From: Deltaproteobacteria bacterium
Lineage (GTDB): Bacteria > Myxococcota_A > Polyangia > Nannocystales > Nannocystaceae
Length of the DNA stretch: 64,000 nt
NCBI GenBank assembly: GCA_003696955.1
Contig: RFGU01000026.1
Span: 48,513-112,512 of the forward strand
Direction of reading: 5' to 3'
Part shown: piece after piece, positions 49,277 to 59,051 of the stretch
Layout of the letters: every line of letters starts with the position of its first letter
Numbering within the stretch: the first letter of the stretch is position 1
Program-made: the position numbers and the translations under genes
Notes under the pieces: model-generated
Seen by the model: the letters and a program-made list of their open reading frames with translations, nothing else
Databases searched by the model: none
Told to the model about the DNA's origin: nothing

Positions 49277-52251
49277 GGCGACGGCGCCGAAGGTACGCCA
49301 TGTCCGGGGCCGCCGACAGGGGGCGGGCAACGCGGCACCAGGACCACGTCCCGCAGGAGCACGCGGTCGGTCTCGGGCGTCTCGGTGTCGAGGCGGACCG
49401 CAAGCCGTGCGACGGGCCCCGGTGCACCGACCGCTACCGGCGCCGTGCGCATCACCGCAGGGCCGTCGGCGCGTACGTCGAAGGTAGCCCGGTGGCGGCC
49501 GACGCGAACCTCGAGCCTCGCCGTGTCGGTGACGTCGCGACGGCGCAAGGTGGCCGATACGTCGAGGGGGCAGCCGCCGTCTCGCGGTACCGGCACCGGT
49601 CCGAAGTCCACGGGCGTGTGGGCGTCGAGCACGAAGGACAGGCCCCGGCGGGGCGGGGTGCGGACGGTGGGGCGGCGCGGGGAGAAGGCACGGCCCGACG
49701 CGAACACCGCCGGGGGCGCCGGGACGCCGTGGAGGTCGTCCGGGCGATGGACGATGCGATCGACGGCGGGCGGGGCTGCGCGCCAGGGGCCGAGCCAGGC
49801 AGCGGTGACGGCGAGGTCGTCGCAGCGTGCGGGCGGTGGATCGGCGAATGCCGCGACCGTGGTTCCGGGGTGAACGGCGAAGGGGCCGAAGGTACGTTGC
49901 CCCGGGGCGATGGCAAGCCGCCCGGTACGGTCGTCGCCCGTGACGGTGCCCACCGCAAGCGCGCCGCGTCCGAGCCCGGCGACATCGCCGGTCGGTTCGA
50001 GTTCGAGACGTACGGCCCGAACCCACGGCGCGTCGGGAACGTCCACCCGCCACGGGTCGTCGCGTCGGCCGCAGCCTGCGAGGCGAATGCGCTGCGGTAG
50101 CGTGCCACCGTCGGGCCCGTCCCGTCCCGTCCCAAGTTCGAGCAACACCATGCGGATCCCGTCCCGCGTCACCCGCCGGGGCAGGGCGCCCTCGGTGGGG
50201 GTCAAGCGGTCGTAGACCAGGTCCACGTCGATGCGGCGCACGATTTCGAACGGCGGGGGGACCTCGTCGTCCACGACGACCTGGGGGCGGCCTTCGCGGT
50301 CGTCCCGCGGCAGGGATGCTTCGTTGCGCAGCAGGAAGACGGGGCGGGGCGGTGTTCCGAGGTGTGCGGGCCGGCGCACGGCGAGGTGATAGGCGGCTGC
50401 GTACGCCGCCTCGTCGCGGCGGTAGGGCAGCACGATGCGCGCGTGGTCCATGGCCAGGGCGCCACCGACCTGGTTGAACGTGTGGCTGCCGTGCCATCCC
50501 TCGCCGCCCGCGATCACGACGGCGTCCCGTGGGATCGCCGCGGCCAGGCGGTCGATCCCGCGGCCCACGTCGGCAAATTCCTCGATGCGGGTGACCGGCG
50601 CCGTCGCGTGGATCCGTGCCGGGGCCAGCATCGCGGCGGCGACGGGAACGGCCGCGAGCGTGGTCGCCCAAGCTCGTCCTCGCCTGCGTCGTAGCACTGC
50701 GAACGCCGCGTCGCCCAACGCGGCCATGGACAGCAGGGCGGCGGGGATCAGCAAGGGAACGAGGTAACGTCCATAGTAGTAGAGGTGTGCGCGGGGGAGG
50801 TTCTGGACACCGTAGGCCAGGCAGGTGAGCGCAGCCGCGAGTCCGAGGGCGGGCAGAAATGGATCCGCGAGGCGCCTCTTCGGCGAGGTTCGGCGCCACG
50901 CAACGACGAAGGCACCGAGTACGGCGAGGAGCACGCCCCACGGGTCGAGGGCCGCCGGCAGCGGATCGAGGCGCGCCGCACGGCCGTCGCCGGGTCCGAT
51001 GCCCCACACGGCCAGGGCTGCGACGATGACCGCACACGCCAGGGGGCCGGACCAACGCGCCAGCCGTCGCCAGAGGGTCTCGCGCCGCTCGCCGGCAAGG
51101 ACGAGGGGAGATGCGGCGGCCGCCGCCAGCCCGAGGCCGGCGGCCACGAGTGCTCCGGGGGTCGCATCCCACCCGAATTGGCGTTGCATCTCGTCGTGAA
51201 CGTATGGATAGGAGGTGACGGCGTGGACGGCGACGACCGCGCCGAGTGCCCCACACAGGCCGAGAACGGTCCTCCGCTCCGATCCGGTGCGGGCGGCCAG
51301 GGCCATGCAGAACGCGACGACGGCGACCAACGGCCACGCATCTCCGCGGGTCGTGGCCCACCCGACGAGAAGGGTGGCGGCGGCGGACCAGCCGATGCGA
51401 GGTGATGCGACGCCGGCCGCCGCGGCGCCCGCCACGAAGACGGCGGCCAAGGGTTCGCTGAGCGTCTGTCGCGCCGTCCACACCGCGAGGGGGGACAGGA
51501 CGTACGCCGCCAAGGCCAGTACGCTCCACGGTGGCCGGAGCACCTGCAGGGCCAGGGCGGCGAAGGCCAGGATGCCGAGGATCGCCTCGCCGAAGACGAC
51601 GTAGGCCTCGCCGCCGCGCCCGAAGGCGATGGTTCCGGCCGAAAGCAATACCGGCTGCCCGTGCAGGAACTGGGGGACCACGCGGCCGGTGCCCACGCTG
51701 GCGAGGTAGAAACCCGGCCGATACCCCGCCTCGTACCATCCGGCGCGCTGCGGATCCGGGTCGGGGCGGTAGACCGACGTGACGTCGCCGTCCCCGGGGA
51801 CCGGCGTCCGTCCGAGTTCGGCCAGGAGCGGATCGGTCCAATCCAGGGTGCCCGTTCGGGCCAGGGTGCGGGCCCGCAGAAGGTACGTGCCCTGATCCCG
51901 CCCCCCGAGGGGAAAGAGCATGGGGGGATACCGCAGCGCCGCACCGACGAGCACGAGGACGACGAGGCTCGCGCGTAGGATCCACCTGGGACGGCCGTGT
52001 GCCGTCCACCGGGCTGGGTCGCGGGAGCCGTTGCGGCACAGCGCAAAGGTGCCGGCGGCCGCCGCGATGGCGGCGACGGTCAGGCCCGGCGCGAAGAAGC
52101 GTCCGGCGACGGCCAGGACCGTCGACGAGACGGTGAGGGTCGCGAGCCCGACGCACGCACCGACGACGGCGGCCACGCCACCACGGCGGCGTAGGGACCA
52201 TGCCCCCACGACGAGGGGCAGGACGAGCGGAACGGCGAGCCACGGGGTCAC
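49273..52251 (-). CDS. GT-C-type polytopic membrane protein with large soluble C-terminus
   Basis: A 992-residue protein starting at GTG (VTPWLAVPLVLPLVVGAW). The first about 560 residues contain roughly a dozen hydrophobic spans and a loop GGRDQGTYLLRARTLART that resembles the first periplasmic loop of GT-C glycosyltransferases (PMT/ArnT-type, lipid-linked sugar donors). The second half (about residues 565-992) is soluble, with beta-rich, Arg- and Pro-rich sequence and several cysteines near the end. No full catalytic signature was confirmed, so glycosyltransferase is only a fold-level suggestion. It is the first gene of the set and is translationally coupled to the SDR (ATGA overlap). Confidence 0.65.
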   Translation of the reverse strand: MTPWLAVPLVLPLVVGAWSLRRRGGVAAVVGACVGLATLTVSSTVLAVAGRFFAPGLTVAAIAAAAGTFALCRNGSRDPARWTAHGRPRWILRASLVVLVLVGAALRYPPMLFPLGGRDQGTYLLRARTLARTGTLDWTDPLLAELGRTPVPGDGDVTSVYRPDPDPQRAGWYEAGYRPGFYLASVGTGRVVPQFLHGQPVLLSAGTIAFGRGGEAYVVFGEAILGILAFAALALQVLRPPWSVLALAAYVLSPLAVWTARQTLSEPLAAVFVAGAAAAGVASPRIGWSAAATLLVGWATTRGDAWPLVAVVAFCMALAARTGSERRTVLGLCGALGAVVAVHAVTSYPYVHDEMQRQFGWDATPGALVAAGLGLAAAAASPLVLAGERRETLWRRLARWSGPLACAVIVAALAVWGIGPGDGRAARLDPLPAALDPWGVLLAVLGAFVVAWRRTSPKRRLADPFLPALGLAAALTCLAYGVQNLPRAHLYYYGRYLVPLLIPAALLSMAALGDAAFAVLRRRRGRAWATTLAAVPVAAAMLAPARIHATAPVTRIEEFADVGRGIDRLAAAIPRDAVVIAGGEGWHGSHTFNQVGGALAMDHARIVLPYRRDEAAYAAAYHLAVRRPAHLGTPPRPVFLLRNEASLPRDDREGRPQVVVDDEVPPPFEIVRRIDVDLVYDRLTPTEGALPRRVTRDGIRMVLLELGTGRDGPDGGTLPQRIRLAGCGRRDDPWRVDVPDAPWVRAVRLELEPTGDVAGLGRGALAVGTVTGDDRTGRLAIAPGQRTFGPFAVHPGTTVAAFADPPPARCDDLAVTAAWLGPWRAAPPAVDRIVHRPDDLHGVPAPPAVFASGRAFSPRRPTVRTPPRRGLSFVLDAHTPVDFGPVPVPRDGGCPLDVSATLRRRDVTDTARLEVRVGRHRATFDVRADGPAVMRTAPVAVGAPGPVARLAVRLDTETPETDRVLLRDVVLVPRCPPPVGGPGHGVPSAPSP

Positions 52252-52419
52252 GCGGCGCGCAGCATAGCCCTGCCGGGGCGATCCCCTCGCCCGTACGCGG
52301 CGCCTCGCGGGGGGCAGGTGTAGGCCGATGGAAGTGGGCCGAAACGACGTTCCGACCGGATGCGGAGCCGGTGTGGCCCTTGCGCGCAAGGCGCGCCTTC
52401 GTCTGGCATCCTTCGCGCG

Positions 52420-53328
52420 ATGGTCACCTACATCGACGGCAAGTTCGTGCCCGACGAAGAGGCCAGTGTCAGCGTGCGTTCCCGGGCGCTGAACTATGGG
52501 ATGGGGTGCTTCGGCGGGGTGCGGGGCTACCTCGCCGACGACGAGCGCGAGGTGTACCTCTTTCGCCTCGACCTGCACGTGCGGCGTCTTGCGCGGTCGG
52601 CCAAGGTGCTCTACCTGCGCATGCCGGGCACGGACGAGGAGGTCGGACGGATTCTCGTCGAACTCTTGCGACGGAACGACGTCCACCACGACGTCTACAT
52701 TCGTCCGCTCCTGATCCACAACTCGAACGAACTCGCCCCGGTGCTCGACGAGGCCTCCACGTCCTTCATCGCCTACTGCATGCCGCTGGCCCGCTACATC
52801 GACAAGGACGCCATCGACGTGTGCGTATCGTCATGGCGAAGGGTGCGGGACAACGGGATCCCCTCCCGCACCAAGCCGACGGGCGCCTACCTCAACAGTG
52901 CCCTCGCCCGCCGGGAGGCCAAGGACAACGGCTACGACGAGGCGATCTTCCTCACGGAGGACGGCCTCGTGTCGGAAGGCAGCGCAGAACACGTGTTCAT
53001 CGTCCGTGACGGGGTGCTGGTGTCACCGCCGAGCACCATGGACAACCTCGACGGCATCACCCGGCGCAGCCTGATCACGTTGGCCACCGAGGATCTGGGG
53101 CTTTCCTTCGTCGAGCGGCCCATCGGTCGGACGGAACTCTACGTCGCCGACGAAATGTTCCTTTGCGGCACGGGGGCCCAGGTCACGCCCGTGCGATCGG
53201 TGGATCGCCGCGTCCTCGGCGACGGCGGGGTCGGACCGATCACGGCGCGACTCAAGGAGCATTTCCTCGACGTCTGCCGCGGTCGGGTCGAGCACCGGCG
53301 AAGTTGGCTCACGCCGGTCTGGGCCTGA
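52420..53328 (+). CDS. ilvE: branched-chain amino acid aminotransferase (fold type IV)
   Basis: A 302-residue PLP transaminase that interconverts leucine, isoleucine or valine with their keto acids using 2-oxoglutarate. The N-terminus MVTYIDGKFVPDEEASVSV is typical. The PLP lysine is in TKPTGAYLNSALARREAK, preceded by VSSWRRVRDNGIPSR, and SEGSAEHVFIVRDG is the phosphate/PLP loop. Length is right for type I BCAT. D-amino-acid aminotransferases share the fold, but the strongest matches I can see are to BCAT. Starts earlier in frame (52360) lack family sequence. A weak TTGCGC-N18-TGGCAT lies just before the ATG. Confidence 0.9.
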   Translation: MVTYIDGKFVPDEEASVSVRSRALNYGMGCFGGVRGYLADDEREVYLFRLDLHVRRLARSAKVLYLRMPGTDEEVGRILVELLRRNDVHHDVYIRPLLIHNSNELAPVLDEASTSFIAYCMPLARYIDKDAIDVCVSSWRRVRDNGIPSRTKPTGAYLNSALARREAKDNGYDEAIFLTEDGLVSEGSAEHVFIVRDGVLVSPPSTMDNLDGITRRSLITLATEDLGLSFVERPIGRTELYVADEMFLCGTGAQVTPVRSVDRRVLGDGGVGPITARLKEHFLDVCRGRVEHRRSWLTPVWA

Positions 53329-53395
53329 ACCCGCTGGCGGCGATCGGGCGCTTTCGGGCCTCGCCGGGCAGGCGGCGCTGGTAGCATCGTCGCCC

Positions 53396-56146
53396 ATGGC
53401 CTCCCCGCCCTTCGTCGTGCGCTTGCGCTGGCTCGTGCTGGCTGCCTTCGTCGCGCTCTCGGCGTTCGTCGTGCCCCACGCGCGCGACGTCACCTTCGAC
53501 GACGACGTCCTGGCGTTCCTTCCGCCGGACCATCCGGACGTGATCGAGTTCCGCCGCATCGCCCGGCGGTTCGGCATGCTCGACGTGGCCCTGGTGGGGA
53601 TCGACGGCGGCGCCGACGGCGTGCTCACCCCCGCGGCGGTGGCCTCGGTGCGCCGATTGGCCGAACGCATCGAACAGGTCGAAGGCGTGCGGCTCGTGCT
53701 GTCGTTCGCCGATCTACCTCACCCGGTCGTCACCCCCGGCGGCCTCGAGGTCTCCGCCCTCGTGCCCGAGGGCCTCGAAGACCCCCAGGAGATCCGGCAC
53801 CGCGTGCTCGACAGTCGCGATGCCGTGGGCAACCTGGTGTCCGCCGACGGTCGCGCGGCGGCATTGCTCGTGTTCCTCGCCCACGCCGAGGGGGCCGACC
53901 GGTCGCGCGTGCGGGCCACGGCCGTGGAGGGGATCCGTGCGGCCGTCGAGGAGGCGTGGCACGGGACCGCATATCTCGGTGGCGCACCCTTCGTCGAGCA
54001 CGAGGCCGCCGTGGCGACCCGCCACGATCTCTCCTCCCTGTCGCCGATGGTGATCGCCGTGCTCGCGGTCTCCTCGGCGCTCCTACTGCACAGCGTGGCG
54101 GCGGCGGCGCTCAACCTCGTCCTGGCCGGATTGGCCATCCTGTGGGTTCTCGGGCTCCACGCCCTGTTCGGCGAACCCCTCTCCATCGTAAGCAACACGT
54201 TGCCCGTGTTGATGGTTGCGCTCGGCGGGGCGTTCGGGGTCCACATGATCTCCGGGTACCGCCGCCGCACGGGCGAACCTCGGGAACGGGCGGCAGGTGC
54301 CCTGCGCGAGTTGTTCGTGCCCGTACTCTTGAGCGGTCTGACCACTGCCATCGCGTTCTTCGCCCTGGTGGTGCTGCCCCAGGTTCCCGTGCGGAGATTC
54401 GGCGTGGTCGCCGGGCTCGGGATGCTGCTGTTGCTGGTCTTCGCCCTGGTCGTGTTGCCTGCGCTCTTGTCCGTGTTGCCGCGCCGCGCTCTGCCCCACC
54501 ACGATCCCGAGGGGCGGTTCGCGCGTCTGCGTTCCCCGCGTTGGCTCCTGGTGGTCGTCGGCATCCTCGCGGCTGGGGCCTGGACGACGCTTCGGGCCGA
54601 CCCGGATACGATGAACGTGTTCGCGCCCGACAGCGCCCCGCGGCGGGCGGCCTCGTTCTTCGACACCCACTTCGGGGGTTCGGCGTTCGTGCAGATCGGG
54701 ATCGAAGGCGACCTCGGCGATCCGGCCGTGCTGCAGGCGATTCGAGATCTCGGCGCGGATCTCTCGGCCCTCGAGGGCATCGCCGACGTGCGCAGCGCCG
54801 TCGAGCCCATCGCCACGTTGAACGCGGCCCTCGGGGGCCGTCGGGGCATTCCCGAGACGCCGGGGCGGGCCGCCCGCGTCCTTACGTATCTGGCCGATCA
54901 CCCCGCGATGGCCCAGCTCATGACCCCCGAGAAGGACGCGGCCCTCGTACACGTCAAGCTCGCGCCCCTCGACGGCGCCGCCCAACAGACCGTGCTTACG
55001 GCCGTAGAGCGGATCGTCGACCGTGTCGCCGGCGAGGGGCGGCTCTTGGTCTACGACACGACCCATCCCACCGTGCGCGCGGCCCATCGCCGACGGATCC
55101 TGGAACTCGTGGGCCGTGAACTCGGGCGTGCCCTCACGGACGCCGAGGCCGAAGCGCTGGCGCGCTCGCCAGATCCCGACGCCCGGCTCGTCGCCCTCTT
55201 GCGGGACCTGCGGGATCGGGCCCTCGACTCCGACGAAAGCCCCGTCGAGGGCGTACCCCGGGCGGAGATCGAGACCATCGATCCGGCGAGTCTCTACGGC
55301 AAGTCCGAGGCCGAACTCGAGGAGATCCTGCGGGGGCATCTGCCCACCCTCGTCGCCACCGATCCCGAGGGCATCCGCTACGTCGCCGAGCATCTGCACG
55401 CCTGGATCGAAGATGCCGTTGCCCGTTGGCAAGTCGGGGCGCGATGCGAGGCTCTGGGGCTTCCTGCCTACCGTGGCGGTAACGAGGGCTCGACGGGCGA
55501 GGGCGCCGACCGCATGCTTTCGGCTGAGTGTAGCCGTATCGCCGGGCTCCTTGCCGAACTCGACGATGCCACCTGGGCGGTCGGCGAGCCCATCGAGGGT
55601 GTCGAACCGGTGCGGTCGGTGCCGCTCATTGCCGGCGTGACGGGCCAACCCGTCATGGGGCGCGCCTTCGCCGAGAGCGTGACCGAGAACCTCCGTACCT
55701 CCACGTTGGTCTCCGCCGGCGCGCTCGCGGTCGTACTGCTCGTCTTCGGGTACCTTGCGGCCCTCGTTCCCGCCCTATGGACCCTGGCTGTCGTCGGTGC
55801 CGTCGTTGCGTTGCTCGGTCACACGGTGAGCATCGGCACGAGCATGGTGACGTCCTTGTCGCTCGGAGCGGGGGTGGATTTTGCGATCCACTTGCTCTTT
55901 CGCGCTCGACAGGAAGGGGGCGACGCCGCGGCGGCCGTGCGGGCCCTGGGGGGCGTCGTGGTCGCCAGCGGCGCGACCGTGGGCCTGGCCTTCTTCGTGC
56001 TCGCGCGGGCCTCCATGCCGCCGATCGCCGAGTTCGGTGTTGGGATCGCAGTGGCCCTCTCCGTGGCCGCCGTTGGTGCGATTCTGTGGGTGCCGCACCT
56101 ACGGCCGCCCCCCGCCGGGTCGAGGTCCGACGCCCATGTGAGGTAG
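53396..56146 (+). CDS. MMPL/RND-superfamily exporter
   Basis: A 916-residue RND-superfamily protein without a membrane fusion partner. TM1 is near residues 9-27, then a periplasmic loop, then five spans at about 215-361 (AVLAVSSALLLHSVAAAAL to FALVVLPALLSVLP), TM7 near 382-398, a long second loop (about 400-765), and a final five-span group at about 768-901. This duplicated layout, and motifs such as LGGAFGVHMISGYRR and LGAGVDFAIHLLFRAR (Asp in TM10), place it with MMPL/HpnN-type exporters of hydrophobic molecules. It leads a probable envelope operon with a LolA-like protein and an outer-membrane barrel. Confidence 0.9.
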   Translation: MASPPFVVRLRWLVLAAFVALSAFVVPHARDVTFDDDVLAFLPPDHPDVIEFRRIARRFGMLDVALVGIDGGADGVLTPAAVASVRRLAERIEQVEGVRLVLSFADLPHPVVTPGGLEVSALVPEGLEDPQEIRHRVLDSRDAVGNLVSADGRAAALLVFLAHAEGADRSRVRATAVEGIRAAVEEAWHGTAYLGGAPFVEHEAAVATRHDLSSLSPMVIAVLAVSSALLLHSVAAAALNLVLAGLAILWVLGLHALFGEPLSIVSNTLPVLMVALGGAFGVHMISGYRRRTGEPRERAAGALRELFVPVLLSGLTTAIAFFALVVLPQVPVRRFGVVAGLGMLLLLVFALVVLPALLSVLPRRALPHHDPEGRFARLRSPRWLLVVVGILAAGAWTTLRADPDTMNVFAPDSAPRRAASFFDTHFGGSAFVQIGIEGDLGDPAVLQAIRDLGADLSALEGIADVRSAVEPIATLNAALGGRRGIPETPGRAARVLTYLADHPAMAQLMTPEKDAALVHVKLAPLDGAAQQTVLTAVERIVDRVAGEGRLLVYDTTHPTVRAAHRRRILELVGRELGRALTDAEAEALARSPDPDARLVALLRDLRDRALDSDESPVEGVPRAEIETIDPASLYGKSEAELEEILRGHLPTLVATDPEGIRYVAEHLHAWIEDAVARWQVGARCEALGLPAYRGGNEGSTGEGADRMLSAECSRIAGLLAELDDATWAVGEPIEGVEPVRSVPLIAGVTGQPVMGRAFAESVTENLRTSTLVSAGALAVVLLVFGYLAALVPALWTLAVVGAVVALLGHTVSIGTSMVTSLSLGAGVDFAIHLLFRARQEGGDAAAAVRALGGVVVASGATVGLAFFVLARASMPPIAEFGVGIAVALSVAAVGAILWVPHLRPPPAGSRSDAHVR

Positions 56147-56290
56147 GCCACCCGTCGGGTGCGAACCTCCGGGGCGCGAGGGGGTGTATGCCTTTCCCAA
56201 GGCGCGATTTTCTGCCAAGAATAGGCGCGCCGCCTCCTGCGTCCAAGCGCGCGGCCTCGAAGGGGCCCTTCGCGTCAGGAGGAACCATCC

Positions 56291-57055
56291 ATGTCCCGAC
56301 TCCTTCCCGTTCCCGTGCTTGCGCTGCTCGCGCTCTCCTTGCCCGCCGCGACCTTCGCGCCCCGTCCCGCGGTGGCGGCGGTCGACGGCAACACCATCTT
56401 GCGCGCCGCCGACAAGCGCGCGTCGGCCTTCGAGGATCAGAGCTACGAGGCGGTGATGGAGGTCTACAAGCGTGGGACCAAGCAGAAGACCCTGCGGTTC
56501 CACATGACGATGAAGGGGCTCGACAAGCAACTCATCGTCTTCACGGCGCCGGGCGACGTGGCGGGCATGAAGATCCTCATGCAGGACGCGGACACGCTCT
56601 ACGTCTACAGCCCCGAGTTCAAGAAGGTGCGTCGCATCGCGGCCCACATGCAGAACCAGGGGTTCCTCGGCAGCGAGTTCACCTACGAGGACATGACCCA
56701 TACGCTGCTCGCGCCCCGCTTCGATGCGAAGTTCGTGGGCAAGAAGGGGAGCGAGACGACCCTGGTGCTGACCCCGAAGCAGGGGACGCACTCCACCTAC
56801 GCCAAGCTCGAGGTGGTCATCGACGCCAGGTTCGGTGGCGTCACGAAGATCCGCTACTTCGACACCGCCGGAAACGTCGTGCGGGAGCAGATCCGTGAGG
56901 ACTGGAAGAAGGTCGGGGGCGTGCCCATGCCGATGCGGATCACCATGCGCAACCTCAAGACGGGCAACGAGACCGTCATCCGACTGCAGAACGTCCGCGT
57001 CAACCAGGGCGTGACCGACGAGTTGTTCTCGCGGCGCACCCTGATGCGCGGCTGA
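56291..57055 (+). CDS. LolA-like periplasmic protein (outer membrane lipoprotein-sorting fold)
   Basis: A 254-residue exported protein. The signal (LPVPVLALLALSLPAATFA) is followed by a domain with AADKRASAFEDQSYEAVMEV, TLYVYSPEFKKVRRIAAHMQ and NLKTGNETVIRLQNVRVNQG, which I recognise as the LolA-like/DUF4292 type that binds lipid or acyl chains. It has the best ribosome site in the region, AGGAGG eight bases before the ATG. It follows the MMPL exporter and precedes the barrel gene by six bases, a triad that in other bacteria moves lipids or polyketide-like molecules across the periplasm. Confidence 0.85.
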   Translation: MSRLLPVPVLALLALSLPAATFAPRPAVAAVDGNTILRAADKRASAFEDQSYEAVMEVYKRGTKQKTLRFHMTMKGLDKQLIVFTAPGDVAGMKILMQDADTLYVYSPEFKKVRRIAAHMQNQGFLGSEFTYEDMTHTLLAPRFDAKFVGKKGSETTLVLTPKQGTHSTYAKLEVVIDARFGGVTKIRYFDTAGNVVREQIREDWKKVGGVPMPMRITMRNLKTGNETVIRLQNVRVNQGVTDELFSRRTLMRG

Positions 57056-57061
57056 CCCCCT

Positions 57062-59050
57062 ATGGGTGTGCTTGCCGAAAGCCTCGTCCTGACACTCGGG
57101 CTCTTCGGCGGCACCCATGCTTCGCTCGGGGGCGTGGATGCAATCGGCGCGCTCGGACCCACTGGATCCGCGTCGGCGCCGCCCTTGGCCTTGCGCCTGC
57201 CGTCTCGGCGGGCCTCGGTGCGTTCGACGGTACAGCCCCCGGCGGACGCGCCCGTGCGGCGGCCCGTGGAGCCAGATGCCCCGCCGCCCGCGGGCGGCGA
57301 CGAGGGCGAGGAGCCGAATGCATCGGACGCCGATGCCTCCCGCGCCGAGGAAGACTCGTCGAAGGCGCCCCCGGACGCGACGACACCCTCCATCGGCGAC
57401 GAGGCCGAGGAGGCGGCACCGAGCGGGGCCCGAGAAGGCGCCTCCACCGAGACAGAGACGTCCACGGCGGCCGACGATGCCGCATCCGAGCCCGAGGCGG
57501 GCGCCGAGGAGCTTTCCCTCGAGGACATCTTCGGCGACGCGTCCGACGTGCCGGCGGCCGAGGCGACGCCGAGCGAGGCCGGTGAGGCGTCGGCGGAACG
57601 ACCGAAGGGTGGGCTACGCCTGCCTGGGACCCTCGATACCCGGATCCGCATCGTCACGAGCGCCTACTTCGACGTGGACCGGGCCGACGAGCCCGGGTTC
57701 TCGCGCAACGAGAATCGCCTCGAGTTCTACTTCGCCTACTCGCCCAACGAGCACATCCAGATCGTCGGCGACGTGGAGCCGGTGTTCCTCGGGATCGCCC
57801 AGGCCCAGGAACTCGGTGATCTGGCGACGCGGCAGATGTTGACGCCCTTCCATGTGGAGAGCGATGCGGCCTACGTGGCCGTTCACGATCTGCTGCCCGG
57901 TCTCGACATCAAGGTGGGGCGCCAGATCCTGGTCTGGGGGACGGCCGACAAGTTCAACCCCACCAACAACCTCAATCCGGACGACCTGGAGGATCGGCCC
58001 CTCTTCACCGAGCCCATCGCGAACCAGATGGTCGTGGTGGACGTGGCACCGTGGGGGGACAAGGTGTGGTTCGAGGGCGTCTACATTCCGTTGTTCTACC
58101 CGGCCCTCCTGCCACCGTCGGCATCGGCGGCCCTCAAGGATCCCCAGTCTCCGGTACCCTTCGCCGAGTACGGTGATCTGCGGACGATCCACGAACTTCA
58201 GGAGCGTCTCGACGCCAACGAGGCCCTGGTGCCCAAGGTCAAGGGCCACATCGTCCAACCCAAACCGAGCTTCCGCAACTCCCAGGCAGCGTTCAAGATT
58301 GGGTGGAGCTTCTGGGAGGTCGACATGTCGCTTTCGTACTACTACGGACGGCACGACATCCCGACACCGGTGAACGTGGAGAGCACCCAGGTTCGGCCGT
58401 CGGATCCGGCGATCACGCCGCCCGAGCAGCTCCACGCCGAGTGCTGCTTCGTCTCGGATGCGTTCCTCGAGTATCCGCGCATGCAGGTTGTCGGCTACGA
58501 CTTCGCGGCGCAGCTCCCCTTCCTCGGCGATCTCGGCATCTGGGGGGAGATGGGACTCTTCATCCCGGAACGCAAGACCCTGCGGATCGAGTTTCCGGTG
58601 CCGATCCTGGTCGACGGTGAGCTGCGCACGGAGATGGAGGGGGTCACCATCCGCAAGACCCCGTTCGTCAAGGCGACGGCGGGCATGGACTACACGTTCG
58701 GCAAGCACGTGTACGTCCAGGCCCAATACCTGCGCGGGTTCATCGACGAGTTCGGCGTGGACCACATCGGCAACTATCTCGTGGCCGGCACCGATCTCAT
58801 CTTCTTCGGCCGTCACCTCATCTTTCGACTCTTCGGTGTCGTGGACTTTCCCACCGGTCGCAAGGACTTCCTCGGCCGAAAGGACAAGGGGTCGGCGGTG
58901 ATCTTTCCCGAGATCCTGATGGTACCGCCGTGGGGGTTCGTCACGTTCGAACTCGGCGGGTTCGTGTTCCTCGGCGACGAGACCACGAAGTTCGGACAGA
59001 AGGCGACCGGTTCGTCCATCGTCTTCCTCAAGGCCACGGGGCAGTTCTGA
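57062..59050 (+). CDS. DUF1302-like outer-membrane beta-barrel with acidic N-terminal linker
   Basis: A 662-residue protein. The N-terminus holds a hydrophobic segment (GVLAESLVLTLGLFGG) and then about 150 residues of low-complexity Asp/Glu/Ala/Ser/Pro linker. From about residue 185 the sequence is beta-barrel-like, with aromatic-ended strands and GRQILVWGTADKFNPTNNLN, typical of DUF1302-type outer-membrane proteins that accompany MMPL exporters and LolA-like proteins. The C-terminal residue is Phe (KATGQF), as expected for BAM substrates. It is the likely exit channel for the exporter encoded upstream. The next gene starts one base after its stop. Confidence 0.82.
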   Translation: MGVLAESLVLTLGLFGGTHASLGGVDAIGALGPTGSASAPPLALRLPSRRASVRSTVQPPADAPVRRPVEPDAPPPAGGDEGEEPNASDADASRAEEDSSKAPPDATTPSIGDEAEEAAPSGAREGASTETETSTAADDAASEPEAGAEELSLEDIFGDASDVPAAEATPSEAGEASAERPKGGLRLPGTLDTRIRIVTSAYFDVDRADEPGFSRNENRLEFYFAYSPNEHIQIVGDVEPVFLGIAQAQELGDLATRQMLTPFHVESDAAYVAVHDLLPGLDIKVGRQILVWGTADKFNPTNNLNPDDLEDRPLFTEPIANQMVVVDVAPWGDKVWFEGVYIPLFYPALLPPSASAALKDPQSPVPFAEYGDLRTIHELQERLDANEALVPKVKGHIVQPKPSFRNSQAAFKIGWSFWEVDMSLSYYYGRHDIPTPVNVESTQVRPSDPAITPPEQLHAECCFVSDAFLEYPRMQVVGYDFAAQLPFLGDLGIWGEMGLFIPERKTLRIEFPVPILVDGELRTEMEGVTIRKTPFVKATAGMDYTFGKHVYVQAQYLRGFIDEFGVDHIGNYLVAGTDLIFFGRHLIFRLFGVVDFPTGRKDFLGRKDKGSAVIFPEILMVPPWGFVTFELGGFVFLGDETTKFGQKATGSSIVFLKATGQF

Positions 59051-59051
59051 G

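Noticed and set aside
49277..52243. In-frame N-terminal extension of the SDR gene of about 989 codons
   Set aside because: It overlaps the GT-C coding region in another frame and is Arg-rich shadow sequence without SDR character.
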